Part shown: piece after piece, positions 7,455 through 16,310 of the stretch
How the letters are laid out: each line of letters opens with the position of its first letter
How positions within the stretch are numbered: position 1 is the first letter of the stretch
Assembly: GCA_001765415.1 (NCBI GenBank)
Contig: CP017245.1
Span: 1,736,001 to 1,800,000 of the forward strand
Reading direction: 5' to 3'
Length of the DNA: 64,000 nt
Source: Candidatus Melainabacteria bacterium MEL.A1
GTDB lineage: Bacteria; Cyanobacteriota; Vampirovibrionia; Gastranaerophilales; Gastranaerophilaceae
Translations under genes and position numbers: made by a program
Notes under the pieces: generated by a model
Databases searched by the model: none
Told to the model about the DNA's origin: nothing
What the model saw: the letters and a program-made list of their open reading frames with translations, nothing else

Positions 7455-7597
7455 ATAAGGGAAAGACCCCTAGCACCGTTAATACTAGAGGTCTACTTCG
7501 TACCTTATGAAGCGAAAACTAAGCAAATTTTTAGACGTTGCATCACTACGACATAGAAAATATTGTGCTATATCTCATTTTATGCTATTTTAAACTT
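7455..7597 (+). ncRNA. Structured leader or small RNA upstream of the DtxR-type regulator
   Basis: The predicted transcript folds with an outer stem CATAAGG (7454-7460) / CCTTATG (7503-7509) enclosing GACCCCTAG (7465-7473) / CTAGAGGTC (7485-7493, one mismatch). After it comes AAGCGAAAACTAAGC and an AT-rich tail running into the regulator gene, with no terminator between. It could be the 5' leader of the metal-regulator gene, hence a candidate riboswitch, or a processed stable RNA. I do not recognise the family. The regulator may also have its own weak promoter directly before its ATG. Confidence 0.45.
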
Positions 7598-8116
7598 ATG
7601 AAAAACGAATTGTCTGAAAGTTTGGAAAAATATTTACTTGCGATTTATGAGATTGTAAAAGTTAATCAGGCGGCAAGGGTTAAAGATGTGTCAAATTACC
7701 TGAAAATTGGTGGTCCTGCGACTTCCGATGCGGTAAAAACTCTTGCAGAAAGAGGGTTTATCAATTACGTACCTTATGGAATTATAACTATTACATCAAA
7801 AGGTAAGAAAAAGGCGGAAGAAAAGATTAATCGACACAAAACGATTTCAAACTTTCTTGAAAAAGTTCTTCTTGTAGAACCTGAAAAAATTGATGAAAGT
7901 GCAAAAAATATTGAATATTCTATGCCAAAAGATGTTTTAGAAAAGTTTGTGAATTTTCTAACCTTTATGGAAAACTGTTCTTGCAAAGAACCGAAATGGG
8001 TTCAAAGTTATAAATATTTTTCTGAAAGTGGAAAAATGCGTGACAAGTGCGAAATTTGTATTGCCAATAAAGACAAATTCGACAATTCTTCTTGTTGTGG
8101 CGGTTGTTGTAAGTAA
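7598..8116 (+). CDS. DtxR/MntR-type metal-dependent regulator with Cys-rich tail
   Basis: A 172-residue protein. The N-terminal winged helix (ESLEKYLLAIYEIVKVNQAARVKDVSNYLKI..TSDAVKTLAERGFINY) and the following dimerisation helix (RHKTISNFLEKVLLV) are those of DtxR/MntR repressors, which bind Fe or Mn and control metal uptake. The C-terminus is unusual: CSCKEP, CEIC and CCGGCC give nine Cys in the last ~50 residues, so it may sense another metal or redox state. ATG 7598 is chosen; TATTTT ends seven bases before it and no Shine-Dalgarno is visible. An upstream TTG would add 20 atypical residues. Confidence 0.8.
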   Translation: MKNELSESLEKYLLAIYEIVKVNQAARVKDVSNYLKIGGPATSDAVKTLAERGFINYVPYGIITITSKGKKKAEEKINRHKTISNFLEKVLLVEPEKIDESAKNIEYSMPKDVLEKFVNFLTFMENCSCKEPKWVQSYKYFSESGKMRDKCEICIANKDKFDNSSCCGGCCK

Positions 8117-8156
8117 GGTTTTGTTGGCAGTGTGAAATTAGCACCCACCTTGCATC

Positions 8157-8203
8157 ACCTCTCACAAAACGTGACATTTAGTCACCTTTTGTTCGGCAGA
8201 GTC
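8157..8203 (-). repeat. 47-bp palindromic dispersed element, copy B
   Basis: Reverse orientation of copy A, core identical: ACCTCTCACAAAACGTGAC, ATTTA loop, then the complementary arm and CGGCAGAGTC. It lies between the convergent DtxR and pflA genes and is followed by a GGGAGG box. Confidence 0.85.
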
Positions 8204-8219
8204 TCATAAGGGAGGAAAT

Positions 8220-8963
8220 TTATAAGTTCGATTCTTTTTTTATTGCGTTAATAATCACATCTCTTGCCCAGATGGCTTGTTGTTTGGTGGTTGGCGGGGT
8301 ATTTTTTAATGGGTAACTTATATTCAATGCCTCGTATTTGGGGATTGCCATGTCGTGGTATGGCAATACATCAAGGGCTTTTACGGTTTTTAACGTTTTT
8401 ATAAATTTCCCTAATTCTGTCAGATATTCTTCGTTCAAAGTTATGTCTTTAACAACAACGTGCCTAATCCACATTGGAATACCTTTTTCAGATAAGTATT
8501 GCGCAAATTTTAGGATATTTTGGTTAGAACATCCGGTTAATTTTTTATGTTCTTCGTTGTTTATGTGCTTGATATCCAACAAAACTAAATCAGTGTATTT
8601 TAAGAGTTCGTCGATTGTTTCAGTGTTTTGTGGATTGAATGTAATTCCAGACGTATCAAGTGCCGTGTGAATATTTTTTGATTTTGCTGCTTTGAATAAT
8701 TCTGTAACAAAATTGATTTGAAGCAGTGGCTCGCCGCCGGTTACGGTAATTCCGCCAGATTGCACAAACTCTTTTACACCGTCGTATTTTTGCATTATCT
8801 CATCGACTGTCATAAGTTTGTTAGCATTTGTTGTCCAGCTATCGGGGTTGTGGCAATATTGGCAACGCATAGGACAACCTTGCATAAAAATTACAAACCT
8901 AATTCCAGGCCCGTCGACTGTTCCGCAACTTTCTATTGAATGTATATTTCCTTTAATTGTCAT
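8220..8963 (-). CDS. pflA: Pyruvate formate-lyase activating enzyme
   Basis: A 247-residue radical SAM activase of standard length. SCGTVDGPGIRFVIFMQGCPMRCQYCHNPDSW carries the CxxxCxxC cluster ligands at residues 30, 34 and 37 and the DGPGIR segment diagnostic of glycyl-radical activases; VTGGEPLLQ is the GGE SAM-binding motif. It abstracts a hydrogen from the glycine of pyruvate formate-lyase. Here that glycine is on a separate small protein encoded just upstream (9161-9400), followed by the core (9579-11648). A palindromic element separates it from them; they may still form one transcript. Confidence 0.92.
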   Translation of the reverse strand: MTIKGNIHSIESCGTVDGPGIRFVIFMQGCPMRCQYCHNPDSWTTNANKLMTVDEIMQKYDGVKEFVQSGGITVTGGEPLLQINFVTELFKAAKSKNIHTALDTSGITFNPQNTETIDELLKYTDLVLLDIKHINNEEHKKLTGCSNQNILKFAQYLSEKGIPMWIRHVVVKDITLNEEYLTELGKFIKTLKTVKALDVLPYHDMAIPKYEALNISYPLKNTPPTTKQQAIWARDVIINAIKKESNL

Positions 8964-9089
8964 GATTCTTTGAATGTAAGTGGCGGGATAGGTATCCCGC
9001 CATACTATTTATAGTTACGTTGTTAGGTTGAAAACCCAACCTACAATTATTTAATATTTCGCCCTTACGGGGAAGCACCCACCTAAATA

Positions 9090-9136
9090 ACCTCTCACAA
9101 AACGTGACATTTAGTCACCTTTTGTTCGGCACAGTC
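9090..9136 (-). repeat. 47-bp palindromic dispersed element, copy C
   Basis: Same element as copy B with one substitution (CGGCACAGTC for CGGCAGAGTC). It sits in the ~200-base gap between the glycyl-radical gene and pflA, preceded by GCCCTTACGGGGAAGCACCCACC, a box that also recurs near 5630. Confidence 0.85.
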
Positions 9137-9160
9137 TCAATAGGGAGGACATATATAGCT

Positions 9161-9400
9161 TTATAGTTCTTTATGGAAGGTTCTTGAGATTACGTCGTCT
9201 TGCTGCTCTTTTGTTAATTTAATGAAATTAACTGCATATCCTGATACTCTCACTGTTAATTGTGGGTATTTTTCAGGATGTGCTTGTGCATCAAGCAAAG
9301 TTTCTCTGTTGAACACATTTACGTTCAAATGGTGACCACCTTTTTCTACGTAGCCGTCAATTAAGTTTATTAAATTTTCTTCCTGCATTGTTGTAGGCAT
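9161..9400 (-). CDS. Stand-alone glycyl-radical domain of pyruvate formate-lyase
   Basis: A 79-residue protein equivalent to the extreme C-terminus of Pfl[38 protein letters not shown] and the terminal [14 protein letters not shown] match full-length PFL; the radical glycine is Gly54 in RVSGYAV. ATG 9400 is chosen: AAAGGA stands nine bases upstream. The adjacent core protein lacks this domain, so the two together make one PFL. E. coli GrcA/YfiD is a comparable free domain, but there PflB is complete; here it seems to be the only radical-bearing part. Confidence 0.88.
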   Translation of the reverse strand: MPTTMQEENLINLIDGYVEKGGHHLNVNVFNRETLLDAQAHPEKYPQLTVRVSGYAVNFIKLTKEQQDDVISRTFHKEL

Positions 9401-9460
9401 GATATTTTTCCTTTCTGTGTTTGTACCCCTCACCTGAATTTCTAAGTTCGTTTTAGCTCT

Positions 9461-9565
9461 CTAAGAAATTCTTTCCTCAGCACAAGGTGCAGACAGGGTC
9501 ACACGCATCGCCTCAGCTCTGCGGTTCCCTTTGTCTCCCCGACGGGGCGAGGAAGAAATTCTTAG
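9461..9565 (-). ncRNA. Compact foldback element between the two PFL genes
   Basis: CTAAGAAATTCTTTCCTC (9461-9478) and GAGGAAGAAATTCTTAG (9549-9565) form a 17-bp stem with one mismatch and one bulge. Inside, in the transcribed direction, are CCCCGTCGGGG, AGACA..GGG/CCCTGTCT, CGCA..TGCG and GCAC-CTT-GTGC, suggesting a multi-helix junction. The interior is GC-rich in an AT-rich region. It lacks a T run, so it is not a simple terminator. It could be an mRNA-processing or stabiliser structure, a translation-coupling element, or an inserted repeat. Confidence 0.55.
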
Positions 9566-9578
9566 AAAAAATTTACTT

Positions 9579-11648
9579 TTACTCAGCACATCCGCAATCA
9601 AGAGTTATGTTTAAATCGCCCATAAAGATTTCGTCTTTACCTAAAGCATTTGGAATGATTGAGAATGTGTTAGAAATTCCGTCTTGAGCATCGTCAAACG
9701 GTAATTTTGCAACTGAAGCAAGTGAGGCTGCAGCTCCGTTTAAATCTCTGCCGTGCATTGGATTTGCACCCGGAGCAAGAGGAATTCCTGCTTTTCTTCC
9801 GTCAGGTGTGTTTCCGGTTTTCTTTCCGTAAACAACATTTGATGTTATTGTCAAAATAGACATTGTTGGAATTGAGTTTCTATATGTGTAATGTTTTCTG
9901 ATTTTAGACATAAAGTTTCTTACCAAATCAACTGCTATTTGGTCTACTCTATCGTCGTTGTTACCATATTTTGGATAATCGCCCTCAACTTCGTAATCAA
10001 CAACAATTCCGTCATCATCACGAATTGCTTTAACTTTTGCATATTTGATTGCAGAAAGAGAGTCTGCAACAACAGAAAGTCCTGCAATACCTGTTGCAAA
10101 GTAACGTTTTACATCTCTGTCGTGAAGTGCCATTTGTGCTTTTTCGTAACAGTATTTGTCGTGCATATAATGAATTACGTTCAATGTGTTTACGTACAAG
10201 CCCGCAAGCCATTCCATCATATCGTTATATTTGTCCATTACTTCGTCATAATTTAGGTATTCTGACGTAATTGGTCTGTATTTTGGACCAACTTGTGTTT
10301 TTAATCTTTCGTCAATACCGCCGTTAATTGCGTAAAGCAAACATTTTGCAAGGTTAGCTCTTGCACCGAAGAATTGCATTTCCTTACCAACAACCATTGA
10401 AGATACGCAACATGCGATTGCGTAGTCATCTCCGTGTGTAACTCTCATCATATCGTCGTTTTCGTACTGAATAGATGAAGTAGTAATTGAAATATGTGCG
10501 CAATATTGTTTGAAATTGTGTGGCAATCTTTTTGACCATAAAACTGTTAGGTTCGGTTCAGGTGCTGTGCCTAAGTTTTCAAGTGTGTGTAAGTATCTGA
10601 AAGAGTTTTTTGTAACAAGTGTTCTTCCGTCAATGCCCATACCACCGATTGATTCTGTTACCCAAGTAGGATCGCCTGAGAACAATTCATTGTATTCAGG
10701 TGTTCTGGCAAATTTTACTAATCTTAATTTCATAATGAAATGATCGATTAATTCTTGTGCTTCAGCTTCTGTCAAAACTCCTTCTTTCAAATCTCTTTCA
10801 ATATAAATATCTAAGAAAGTTGAAGTTCTGCCGATACTCATTGCAGCACCATTTTGCTCTTTAACTGCTGAAAGATAACCAAAATACAACCATTGAACTG
10901 CTTCTTTTGCATTTCTTGCAGGTTGAGAAATATCAAAACCGTAGATTTTACCCAGTTCAATCATTTCTTTCAATGCTTTGATTTGGTCTGCGATTTCTTC
11001 TCTTAACTGTATTCTGTCAGGTGTCATTTCACCTTCAAGAGATTTGAATTGTTCTTGTTTATCTTCAATAAGTCTGTTGATACCGTAAAGAGCAACACGT
11101 CTGTAGTCACCGATAATTCTGCCTCTGCCGTATGCGTCAGGCAAACCTGTGATGATTGCAGAGTGTCTAGCTGCTTTCATTTCAGGTGTATAAACATCAA
11201 ATACGCCTTGATTGTGTGTTTTTCTATATTTTGTGAAGATTTCTGAAACTTCCGGATCAACTTCGTATCCATAAGATTTGCAAGATGTTTCTGCCATTCT
11301 AATTCCGCCAAAAGGCTGCATAGAACGTTTTAGAGGTGCATCTGTTTGCAATCCTACGATTGTTTCTAAAGATTTGTCGATATAACCTGCGCCGTGAGAA
11401 GTTATTGTAGATACAACTTTTGTGTCCATGTCAAGAACACCGCCGTTGTCACGTTCTTTTTTTAGTAAATCACAGCATTCCTGCCACAATTTTGTTGTTG
11501 CTTCTGTCGGTTCTGCCAAGAAACTTGCATCACCTTCATAAGGCGTGTAGTTTTTTTGAATAAAGTCCCTTACATTGATTTCCTGTTGCCATTTTCCCGA
11601 CACGAAATCTGTCGCCGGATAAACTTTTTTGTCCAGTGATAACTCCAT
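9579..11648 (-). CDS. pflB: Pyruvate formate-lyase core, lacking the glycyl-radical domain
   Basis: A 689-residue protein, about 70 shorter than usual PflB. The active-site pair Cys413-Cys414 (AIACCVSSM) is present, and the sequence is colinear with PFL up to [28 protein letters not shown]. After that it ends in [13 protein letters not shown] instead of continuing into the radical domain, which is supplied by the separate 79-residue protein downstream. PFL converts pyruvate and CoA to acetyl-CoA and formate in anaerobes. The start has TAGGAGGG upstream. The CGC tail is unexplained; it may be a docking or metal site. Confidence 0.9.
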   Translation of the reverse strand: MELSLDKKVYPATDFVSGKWQQEINVRDFIQKNYTPYEGDASFLAEPTEATTKLWQECCDLLKKERDNGGVLDMDTKVVSTITSHGAGYIDKSLETIVGLQTDAPLKRSMQPFGGIRMAETSCKSYGYEVDPEVSEIFTKYRKTHNQGVFDVYTPEMKAARHSAIITGLPDAYGRGRIIGDYRRVALYGINRLIEDKQEQFKSLEGEMTPDRIQLREEIADQIKALKEMIELGKIYGFDISQPARNAKEAVQWLYFGYLSAVKEQNGAAMSIGRTSTFLDIYIERDLKEGVLTEAEAQELIDHFIMKLRLVKFARTPEYNELFSGDPTWVTESIGGMGIDGRTLVTKNSFRYLHTLENLGTAPEPNLTVLWSKRLPHNFKQYCAHISITTSSIQYENDDMMRVTHGDDYAIACCVSSMVVGKEMQFFGARANLAKCLLYAINGGIDERLKTQVGPKYRPITSEYLNYDEVMDKYNDMMEWLAGLYVNTLNVIHYMHDKYCYEKAQMALHDRDVKRYFATGIAGLSVVADSLSAIKYAKVKAIRDDDGIVVDYEVEGDYPKYGNNDDRVDQIAVDLVRNFMSKIRKHYTYRNSIPTMSILTITSNVVYGKKTGNTPDGRKAGIPLAPGANPMHGRDLNGAAASLASVAKLPFDDAQDGISNTFSIIPNALGKDEIFMGDLNITLDCGCAE

Positions 11649-11769
11649 TAATTTTCCCTCCTATATTTACTGGTATATTAATTTTTTCTAAACACCTACC
11701 AACAATATACTACACATATAATAAAAAAGCTATACATGTAACGAAAAATTTTAAAAACTAGTTAAAAAT

Positions 11770-11798
11770 TTGACATATCAGTAAAATTTTTCTACCAT
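11770..11798 (+). promoter_or_regulatory. Promoter of ilvE
   Basis: TTGACA (11770-11775), 17-base spacer and TACCAT (11793-11798; four of six). The implied start near 11805 lies downstream of the ATG at 11797, which supports ATG 11824 as the true start. Confidence 0.5.
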
Positions 11799-11823
11799 GA
11801 GGAAAAAGAAAGAGTGGTTACAC

Positions 11824-12849
11824 ATGGAAAAGAAAAATATTGATTGGGCAAATTTAGGTTTTGGTTATTACAAAACAGATAAAAGATACGTTTCAAACTT
11901 TAAAGATGGAAAATGGGATGAAGGTTGTATTACTGATGATGCAACTGTTGCGATTAGTGAGTGTGCTGGCGTAATCCATTATTGCCAAACATGCTTTGAA
12001 GGTATGAAAGCATATACCACAGAAGATGGGCATGTTGTAGTATTCAGACCTGACATGAATGCAAAGAGAATGGTGGATACTGCTACTCGTTTGGAAATTC
12101 CTCCATTTCCTGTTGAAAGATTTGTTGATGCGGTAGAACAAGTTGTAAAAGCTAACCTTGAATATGTTCCGCCGTTCGGAACAGGTGCTGCGTTGTATAT
12201 TAGACCTGTATTGTTTGCAACTGGTGCAGTAATGGGGGTTAAACCTGCGACTGAATATCAATTTAGAATTTTTGTTTCACCTGTAGGACCTTATTTCAAA
12301 AACGGGGGTTCAAACTCAATTGTACTAAAAGTTAGTGACTATGACCGTTCAGCTCCTCACGGAACTGGTCATATTAAAGCCGGTTTAAATTATGCTATGA
12401 GTTTGTATCCGATTGTAAAAGCGCATGAAGAAGGATTTAATGAAAATATGTATTTAGATCCTCAAACTCGTACAAAAGTTGAAGAAACAGGTGGGGCAAA
12501 CTTCTTCTTTGTAACAAAAGATAATAAAGTTGTTACTCCAAAATCACCAAGTATTTTACCGTCAATCACACGAAGATCATTGATGGCTTTGGCAAAAGAT
12601 TTGGGGTATGAAACAGAAGAAAGAGAAGTTTATTTGTCTGAGTTGGGCGATTTTGTAGAGTGCGGTTTATGCGGTACTGCTGCCGTAATTTCTCCGGTTG
12701 GAAAAGTTAACGATCACGGTAAGGAAATCGTTTTCGCAAACTCTCAACACGGTATGGGACCGATTTCTAAGAAATTGTATGATACCTTAACAGGAATTCA
12801 GTTTGGTAAAATTCAAGGTCCTGAAGGCTGGGTTAAAGTAATTGTTTAG
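11824..12849 (+). CDS. ilvE: Branched-chain amino acid aminotransferase
   Basis: A 341-residue class IV PLP aminotransferase, the length of the bacterial/eukaryotic BCAT type. CFEGMKAYTTEDGHVVVFRPDMNAKRM, ALYIRPVLFATGAVMGV, the Schiff-base lysine in GHIKAGLNYA and VEETGGANFFFV are family landmarks. It interconverts Leu/Ile/Val and their 2-oxo acids with glutamate. The start at 11824 is preferred because the earlier ATG overlaps the -10 box. A terminator follows, so it is probably monocistronic. Confidence 0.92.
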   Translation: MEKKNIDWANLGFGYYKTDKRYVSNFKDGKWDEGCITDDATVAISECAGVIHYCQTCFEGMKAYTTEDGHVVVFRPDMNAKRMVDTATRLEIPPFPVERFVDAVEQVVKANLEYVPPFGTGAALYIRPVLFATGAVMGVKPATEYQFRIFVSPVGPYFKNGGSNSIVLKVSDYDRSAPHGTGHIKAGLNYAMSLYPIVKAHEEGFNENMYLDPQTRTKVEETGGANFFFVTKDNKVVTPKSPSILPSITRRSLMALAKDLGYETEEREVYLSELGDFVECGLCGTAAVISPVGKVNDHGKEIVFANSQHGMGPISKKLYDTLTGIQFGKIQGPEGWVKVIV

Positions 12850-12865
12850 TTAGAATATGATGATA

Positions 12866-12903
12866 AAAAGACATCACGGAATTAATCTGTGATGTCTTTT
12901 TTT
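12866..12903 (+). terminator. Terminator after ilvE
   Basis: AGACATCAC and GTGATGTCT arms around an 11-base loop, followed by seven or more T. Confidence 0.85.
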
Positions 12904-12980
12904 ATATGTCATTATAGCAATGACTTCGGACTATTGTCCTCAGTATGACGAGAAAAAATTAGTCCCCCCTGAACTTGGTG

Positions 12981-14123
12981 CTACGTATTTAGTACAAAGT
13001 CATGCACATCCATTTCCAAAATTTTTGTAATTTCGGATTTGTCTTTAGCTTCTCCAAAAATAACTGCAAATAGAGGTTTTTCTCTATAATCTATTTTTCT
13101 AAAATCTAAAACTTTGTAGAAAAATTTTTCTAAAGCAGAATAATCGAATTTTATAGAAGATTTATCTATGTCAGTAGGCGTTTCTGCCATTGCAAAGTAA
13201 TAGATTTTATCTTGTTTATCTGCAAGAATTTTATCCCAATCAGGTTTTAGGTCGTTGTTGAAATATTCGTAAATATTTATTCCATAAGCATAATATGCTA
13301 AATCAGTTGTACACCAACCGGCAAATCTCATAGGGTTAATTTCTACCGGAACAATTGTTGTATCATCTGTTTTTATGACCTCAATGTGCATTGGAAAGTT
13401 TTTGATACTTAATGTTTTGCCGATTTCTCCTAACATCTTTTCAAAAGTTTTAAGGTTTTCTTTTATAACTTTTCCTGATGAAATGTAAGCTCTGTCGCTA
13501 ACATCATCTTCGCTTACGAACGGATGCTGGAAGATGTTTAGGATAACAGGAGTACCGTTTTTGTCAAAGTAAGCATCTATTGCAAATTCTTCACCTTGAA
13601 TTATTTCTTCAACTATAAAACTTGATGAACTTAAAACTTCTTTGGGAAAATTTTGTGCAAACTGTTCAACTTCTTTGTTTATTGTGTTTACTGTGGTTTT
13701 CCATTCAGAATGAGAAGAAACTTTGTGAACTCCCATACTCAAAAATCCTACAGTTGGTTTAATGATAAATTGCTCCGGAAAATTTGAAATGTCTATTGAG
13801 TTTATTTCTTCAAGAGTAATTTCTTTAAAAAAGAAGTTTGGATAAATCGATTTAATCCCTTTTCTAAATTCAAACTTGTTTTTGCAAAGATTGATTAATC
13901 TTGCTAAATCAGTATTTTGAAAATTATTTAGAACCCAGTTAATAGAGTTTTCTGAGTTTGAATAAACTTTCGAACAATTTTTTGCGGTGTTTTCGTCAAT
14001 TAAATTTAATTTATATTTGGATGAATAATTTTTTGCTATTTCGTTTGAAAGTACATCAAATTGATTTTTTTCTAAAGTTTTTAGCATTAAGTCTGAAATA
14101 TATGGGGCTTCTAATATAAACAT
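12981..14123 (-). CDS. ATP-grasp domain protein
   Basis: A 380-residue protein with an ATP-grasp fold: FIIKPTVGFLSMGV (nucleotide-binding lysine strand), FIVEEIIQGEEFAIDAYFDKNG, and EINPMRFAGW (metal-binding Glu/Asn). Such enzymes ligate a carboxylate to an amine or similar nucleophile using ATP. The N-terminal ~100 residues act as a pre-ATP-grasp domain without a recognisable motif. The substrate is unknown and no biosynthetic partner is adjacent. It is divergent from the gene at 14199. Confidence 0.75.
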   Translation of the reverse strand: MFILEAPYISDLMLKTLEKNQFDVLSNEIAKNYSSKYKLNLIDENTAKNCSKVYSNSENSINWVLNNFQNTDLARLINLCKNKFEFRKGIKSIYPNFFFKEITLEEINSIDISNFPEQFIIKPTVGFLSMGVHKVSSHSEWKTTVNTINKEVEQFAQNFPKEVLSSSSFIVEEIIQGEEFAIDAYFDKNGTPVILNIFQHPFVSEDDVSDRAYISSGKVIKENLKTFEKMLGEIGKTLSIKNFPMHIEVIKTDDTTIVPVEINPMRFAGWCTTDLAYYAYGINIYEYFNNDLKPDWDKILADKQDKIYYFAMAETPTDIDKSSIKFDYSALEKFFYKVLDFRKIDYREKPLFAVIFGEAKDKSEITKILEMDVHDFVLNT

Positions 14124-14198
14124 TTTATCCTTCTTCCTTTTTTTCTTTAATTATATTATAAACACGCAAAAAATATTTTTAGAGTTTTTATTCATATT

Positions 14199-15353
14199 AT
14201 GAAAGTTCAAAACTATCTGATGTCAAAAACGACTCAAAAGTTTGTTGATTATTATGGTGGAGTAATTCGTTTGAATAAAGCAACTCCATATACTGTTGAT
14301 GAAGTGATAATTGGAAAAAAAGGAAAGCCTTTTGGAAAAATTACTACTTTTAGAGATAGTTTAGGAAGAATTATAGAGCGAGCATTTAATATAAATGGTA
14401 AGCCTTTAAAAAATAGAATTTATTCTTACAATGATGGAATTGTCGGTGATAGAGAGTATGTAGATGTAAAGACAGTAAAAGAATTCTCTTTGGAACGCAA
14501 ATTGGTAGATGTTTATAAGAAATATCAAAAACAATGTGCAAATTTGGGTGTAAGAACAACTTTATGGAATAAAGATAGGGTTCAAACTGATTTTATTGCA
14601 GAAAATATTTATAACGGGCAAAAAACGGTATCTATAGCCACAATTGAAAACTTGAAAAACCTTGAAGGGGATCATTATCATGAATTAAAGGAATTTTAGC
14701 AGATAGTTAATGGTAAAATAAAAAAAAGAAATCCTAAAATGATATCATTTGTCGTTGATAAAAACAATGATGTTATAGACAATTTGGTTGTTGCAGATAA
14801 TGCAAAAGCTCCAAAAAATGATAGTTTTTTAGGGTTTAGAATGATGGATTTGGAAGATTTTAAAGTTTCTATAACTCAAAGATTTCTACGTGAAAGAAAT
14901 ATTGATTACTTAGACTATTCTATTAATACGGCTTATTTGACAGAAGATTTTTCAGAAACTTTAATGGGTTTGTTTAAAAATGGGGAAATCCTTTTTAATA
15001 AATTGTATCCATTCAATTCAAAAGCTCAATTCGCATCAACTTCTCGTCATGAAGTAGAACATGGTTGGCAATTTTTTCTTGATGCCAGAAATGGTGGTAA
15101 GAGAGGTGAGTATATGGAGTATTTAGGATGTTTGTACGGACCAATAGAAAATAAAAAATTACAGAAAGAAGCGAATAACTATACTAAATCTTTGGATACT
15201 TATGTTTCAAATGAAGTTGATTACAAAAGATATCGAAAGAATTATATTGAAATAAGGGCAAATAAGGCTGGTGCGGCTGCCAAAAAAGCCTACTTAGATC
15301 AAGGTCAGGAAATTCGAAATGAGTTTAAGCATATTCCGAAAGAGTTTTTGTAA
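14199..15353 (+). pseudogene. HExxH protein gene interrupted by one in-frame TAG
   Basis: Two open frames, 14199-14699 (166 residues) and 14739-15353 (204 residues), are in the same reading frame and separated only by a TAG at 14697-14699; the 13 codons between are open and read sensibly (QIVNGKIKKRNPK). The second ATG has no Shine-Dalgarno. Joined, they give a ~384-residue protein whose C-terminal half contains SRHEVEHGWQFF, a HExxH zinc-metallopeptidase-type motif. It may be a nonsense-mutated gene, a stop-read-through gene (context TAG-CAG), or a sequencing error. An unassigned gene with a compatible spacing follows at 15366. Confidence 0.65.
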
Positions 15354-15365
15354 GAGGTACCAAAT

Positions 15366-16055
15366 ATGATTATAAAACCGATAAATCAAACACATTTAGA
15401 ACACAATTTTGAGCATTTTACTAAATCTGCAATGTCCGCAACAAGACAAGATACAAGATTTTTTAGCGGGCAAATTAATAATTTCCAAAAGCAATATAAA
15501 AATTTTGGAATGCTTGATGTGTTTAGTGAAAAATTGGTCGGTTTTGCGGAAAATTTGCAACAAAAGGGACAAAAAGATTTTGCAGGAATTGTCTATAGCG
15601 GACTTGCAAAACTTCCGATTGCGAAAGAAAAAAGAATTTCTATTCTCGAAAAAGCGATAGCTAATGCCGAAGAACAAGGTGATAAATTTCATGTTTTGGC
15701 AAGAGTTGTGGATTTGAAAAAATTGTATAAGTCTGAATGGATGTCAAAAAAATATGTTAAAACTCTTTTGAAAGAAGAAAAATGCTTGAAAGGTATTGTG
15801 TCAGATTTTGAGGAGGCTAAAAAGACTTTCAAGACTGTTTCTAAAGAAACTGCTACTGAAAGGGCTTATCGTTTGAGATTAGCTTTTGCTCGTATTGATA
15901 TTGCAAAAACTTGTATGAAAGAAAACCCTAAATTAGCGTTGTCCAAAATAAAGGATGCAAAAAAGGTTTTTCAATCACAAGGTAGAACAAAAGAAGTTGA
16001 TTTCGCAGACAATTTGATTGCGCAAATTACAACAAGAAAAACAAGACATTCTTAA
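15366..16055 (+). CDS. Unknown protein with N-terminal FxG motif and helical body
   Basis: A 229-residue protein I do not recognise. It starts MIIKPIN and carries F33-S-G35, the N-terminal signature shared by several unknown proteins here. The rest is Lys/Ala/Glu-rich and mostly helical, with possible TPR-like helical pairs (residues 70-160) but no clear consensus. AAGAGGT lies upstream of the start; the 12-base gap from the previous gene suggests an operon. Hairpins and a terminator follow. Confidence 0.7.
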   Translation: MIIKPINQTHLEHNFEHFTKSAMSATRQDTRFFSGQINNFQKQYKNFGMLDVFSEKLVGFAENLQQKGQKDFAGIVYSGLAKLPIAKEKRISILEKAIANAEEQGDKFHVLARVVDLKKLYKSEWMSKKYVKTLLKEEKCLKGIVSDFEEAKKTFKTVSKETATERAYRLRLAFARIDIAKTCMKENPKLALSKIKDAKKVFQSQGRTKEVDFADNLIAQITTRKTRHS

Positions 16056-16163
16056 TCTTCAAAGATTGTTTTCGAAAATCTTTAAAGTTGTAAAAAAAAG
16101 AAAAAAGAATTTTAATAAAAAGGTATTTTATTTCTCTTTTATTATATTATTAGCGCAACATTC

Positions 16164-16251
16164 TTTCGGTATATACCGCAACTTTATTGCGGTTAAACCG
16201 AAAAATCTTTTCGGTACTATCTTCTCAAACCGAAAGAAACTTGCGGTATAT
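16164..16251 (+). repeat. Cluster of interleaved inverted repeats
   Basis: A nested hairpin TTTCGGT (16164-16170) / ACCGCAA (16175-16181) / TTGCGGT (16187-16193) / ACCGAAA (16197-16203) is followed by a second TTTCGGT (16209-16215) / ACCGAAA (16229-16235) and another TTGCGGT (16241-16247). The pieces can pair in more than one way. It lies between the end of an operon and the tRNA-Ser terminator. No function is apparent. Confidence 0.7.
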
Positions 16252-16271
16252 TTGTTGAATTTTAGCAAAAT

Positions 16272-16305
16272 AAAAGTCCGCTAACCATTTGGTCATCGGA
16301 CTTTT
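16272..16305. terminator. Bidirectional terminator between operon end and tRNA-Ser
   Basis: AAAAGTCCG (16272-16280) pairs with CGGACTTTT (16297-16305), with an inner ACC/GGT pair. On the minus strand, directly after tRNA-Ser, it is followed by TTTTATTTT. Confidence 0.8.
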
Positions 16306-16310
16306 AATAC

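Noticed and set aside
7455..7540. preQ1-type riboswitch, because of the hairpin followed by AAAACTAAG
   Set aside because: The stem and loop do not match the preQ1 consensus, and the downstream gene is a metal regulator, not queuosine-related.
9434..9578. Intron or intein between the PFL halves
   Set aside because: It is too short, both genes have their own start/stop signals, and no splice motifs are seen.
16018..16284. An 88-codon plus-strand frame
   Set aside because: It overlaps the end of the preceding gene in another frame, has no ribosome site and runs through the hairpin cluster and into a terminator.
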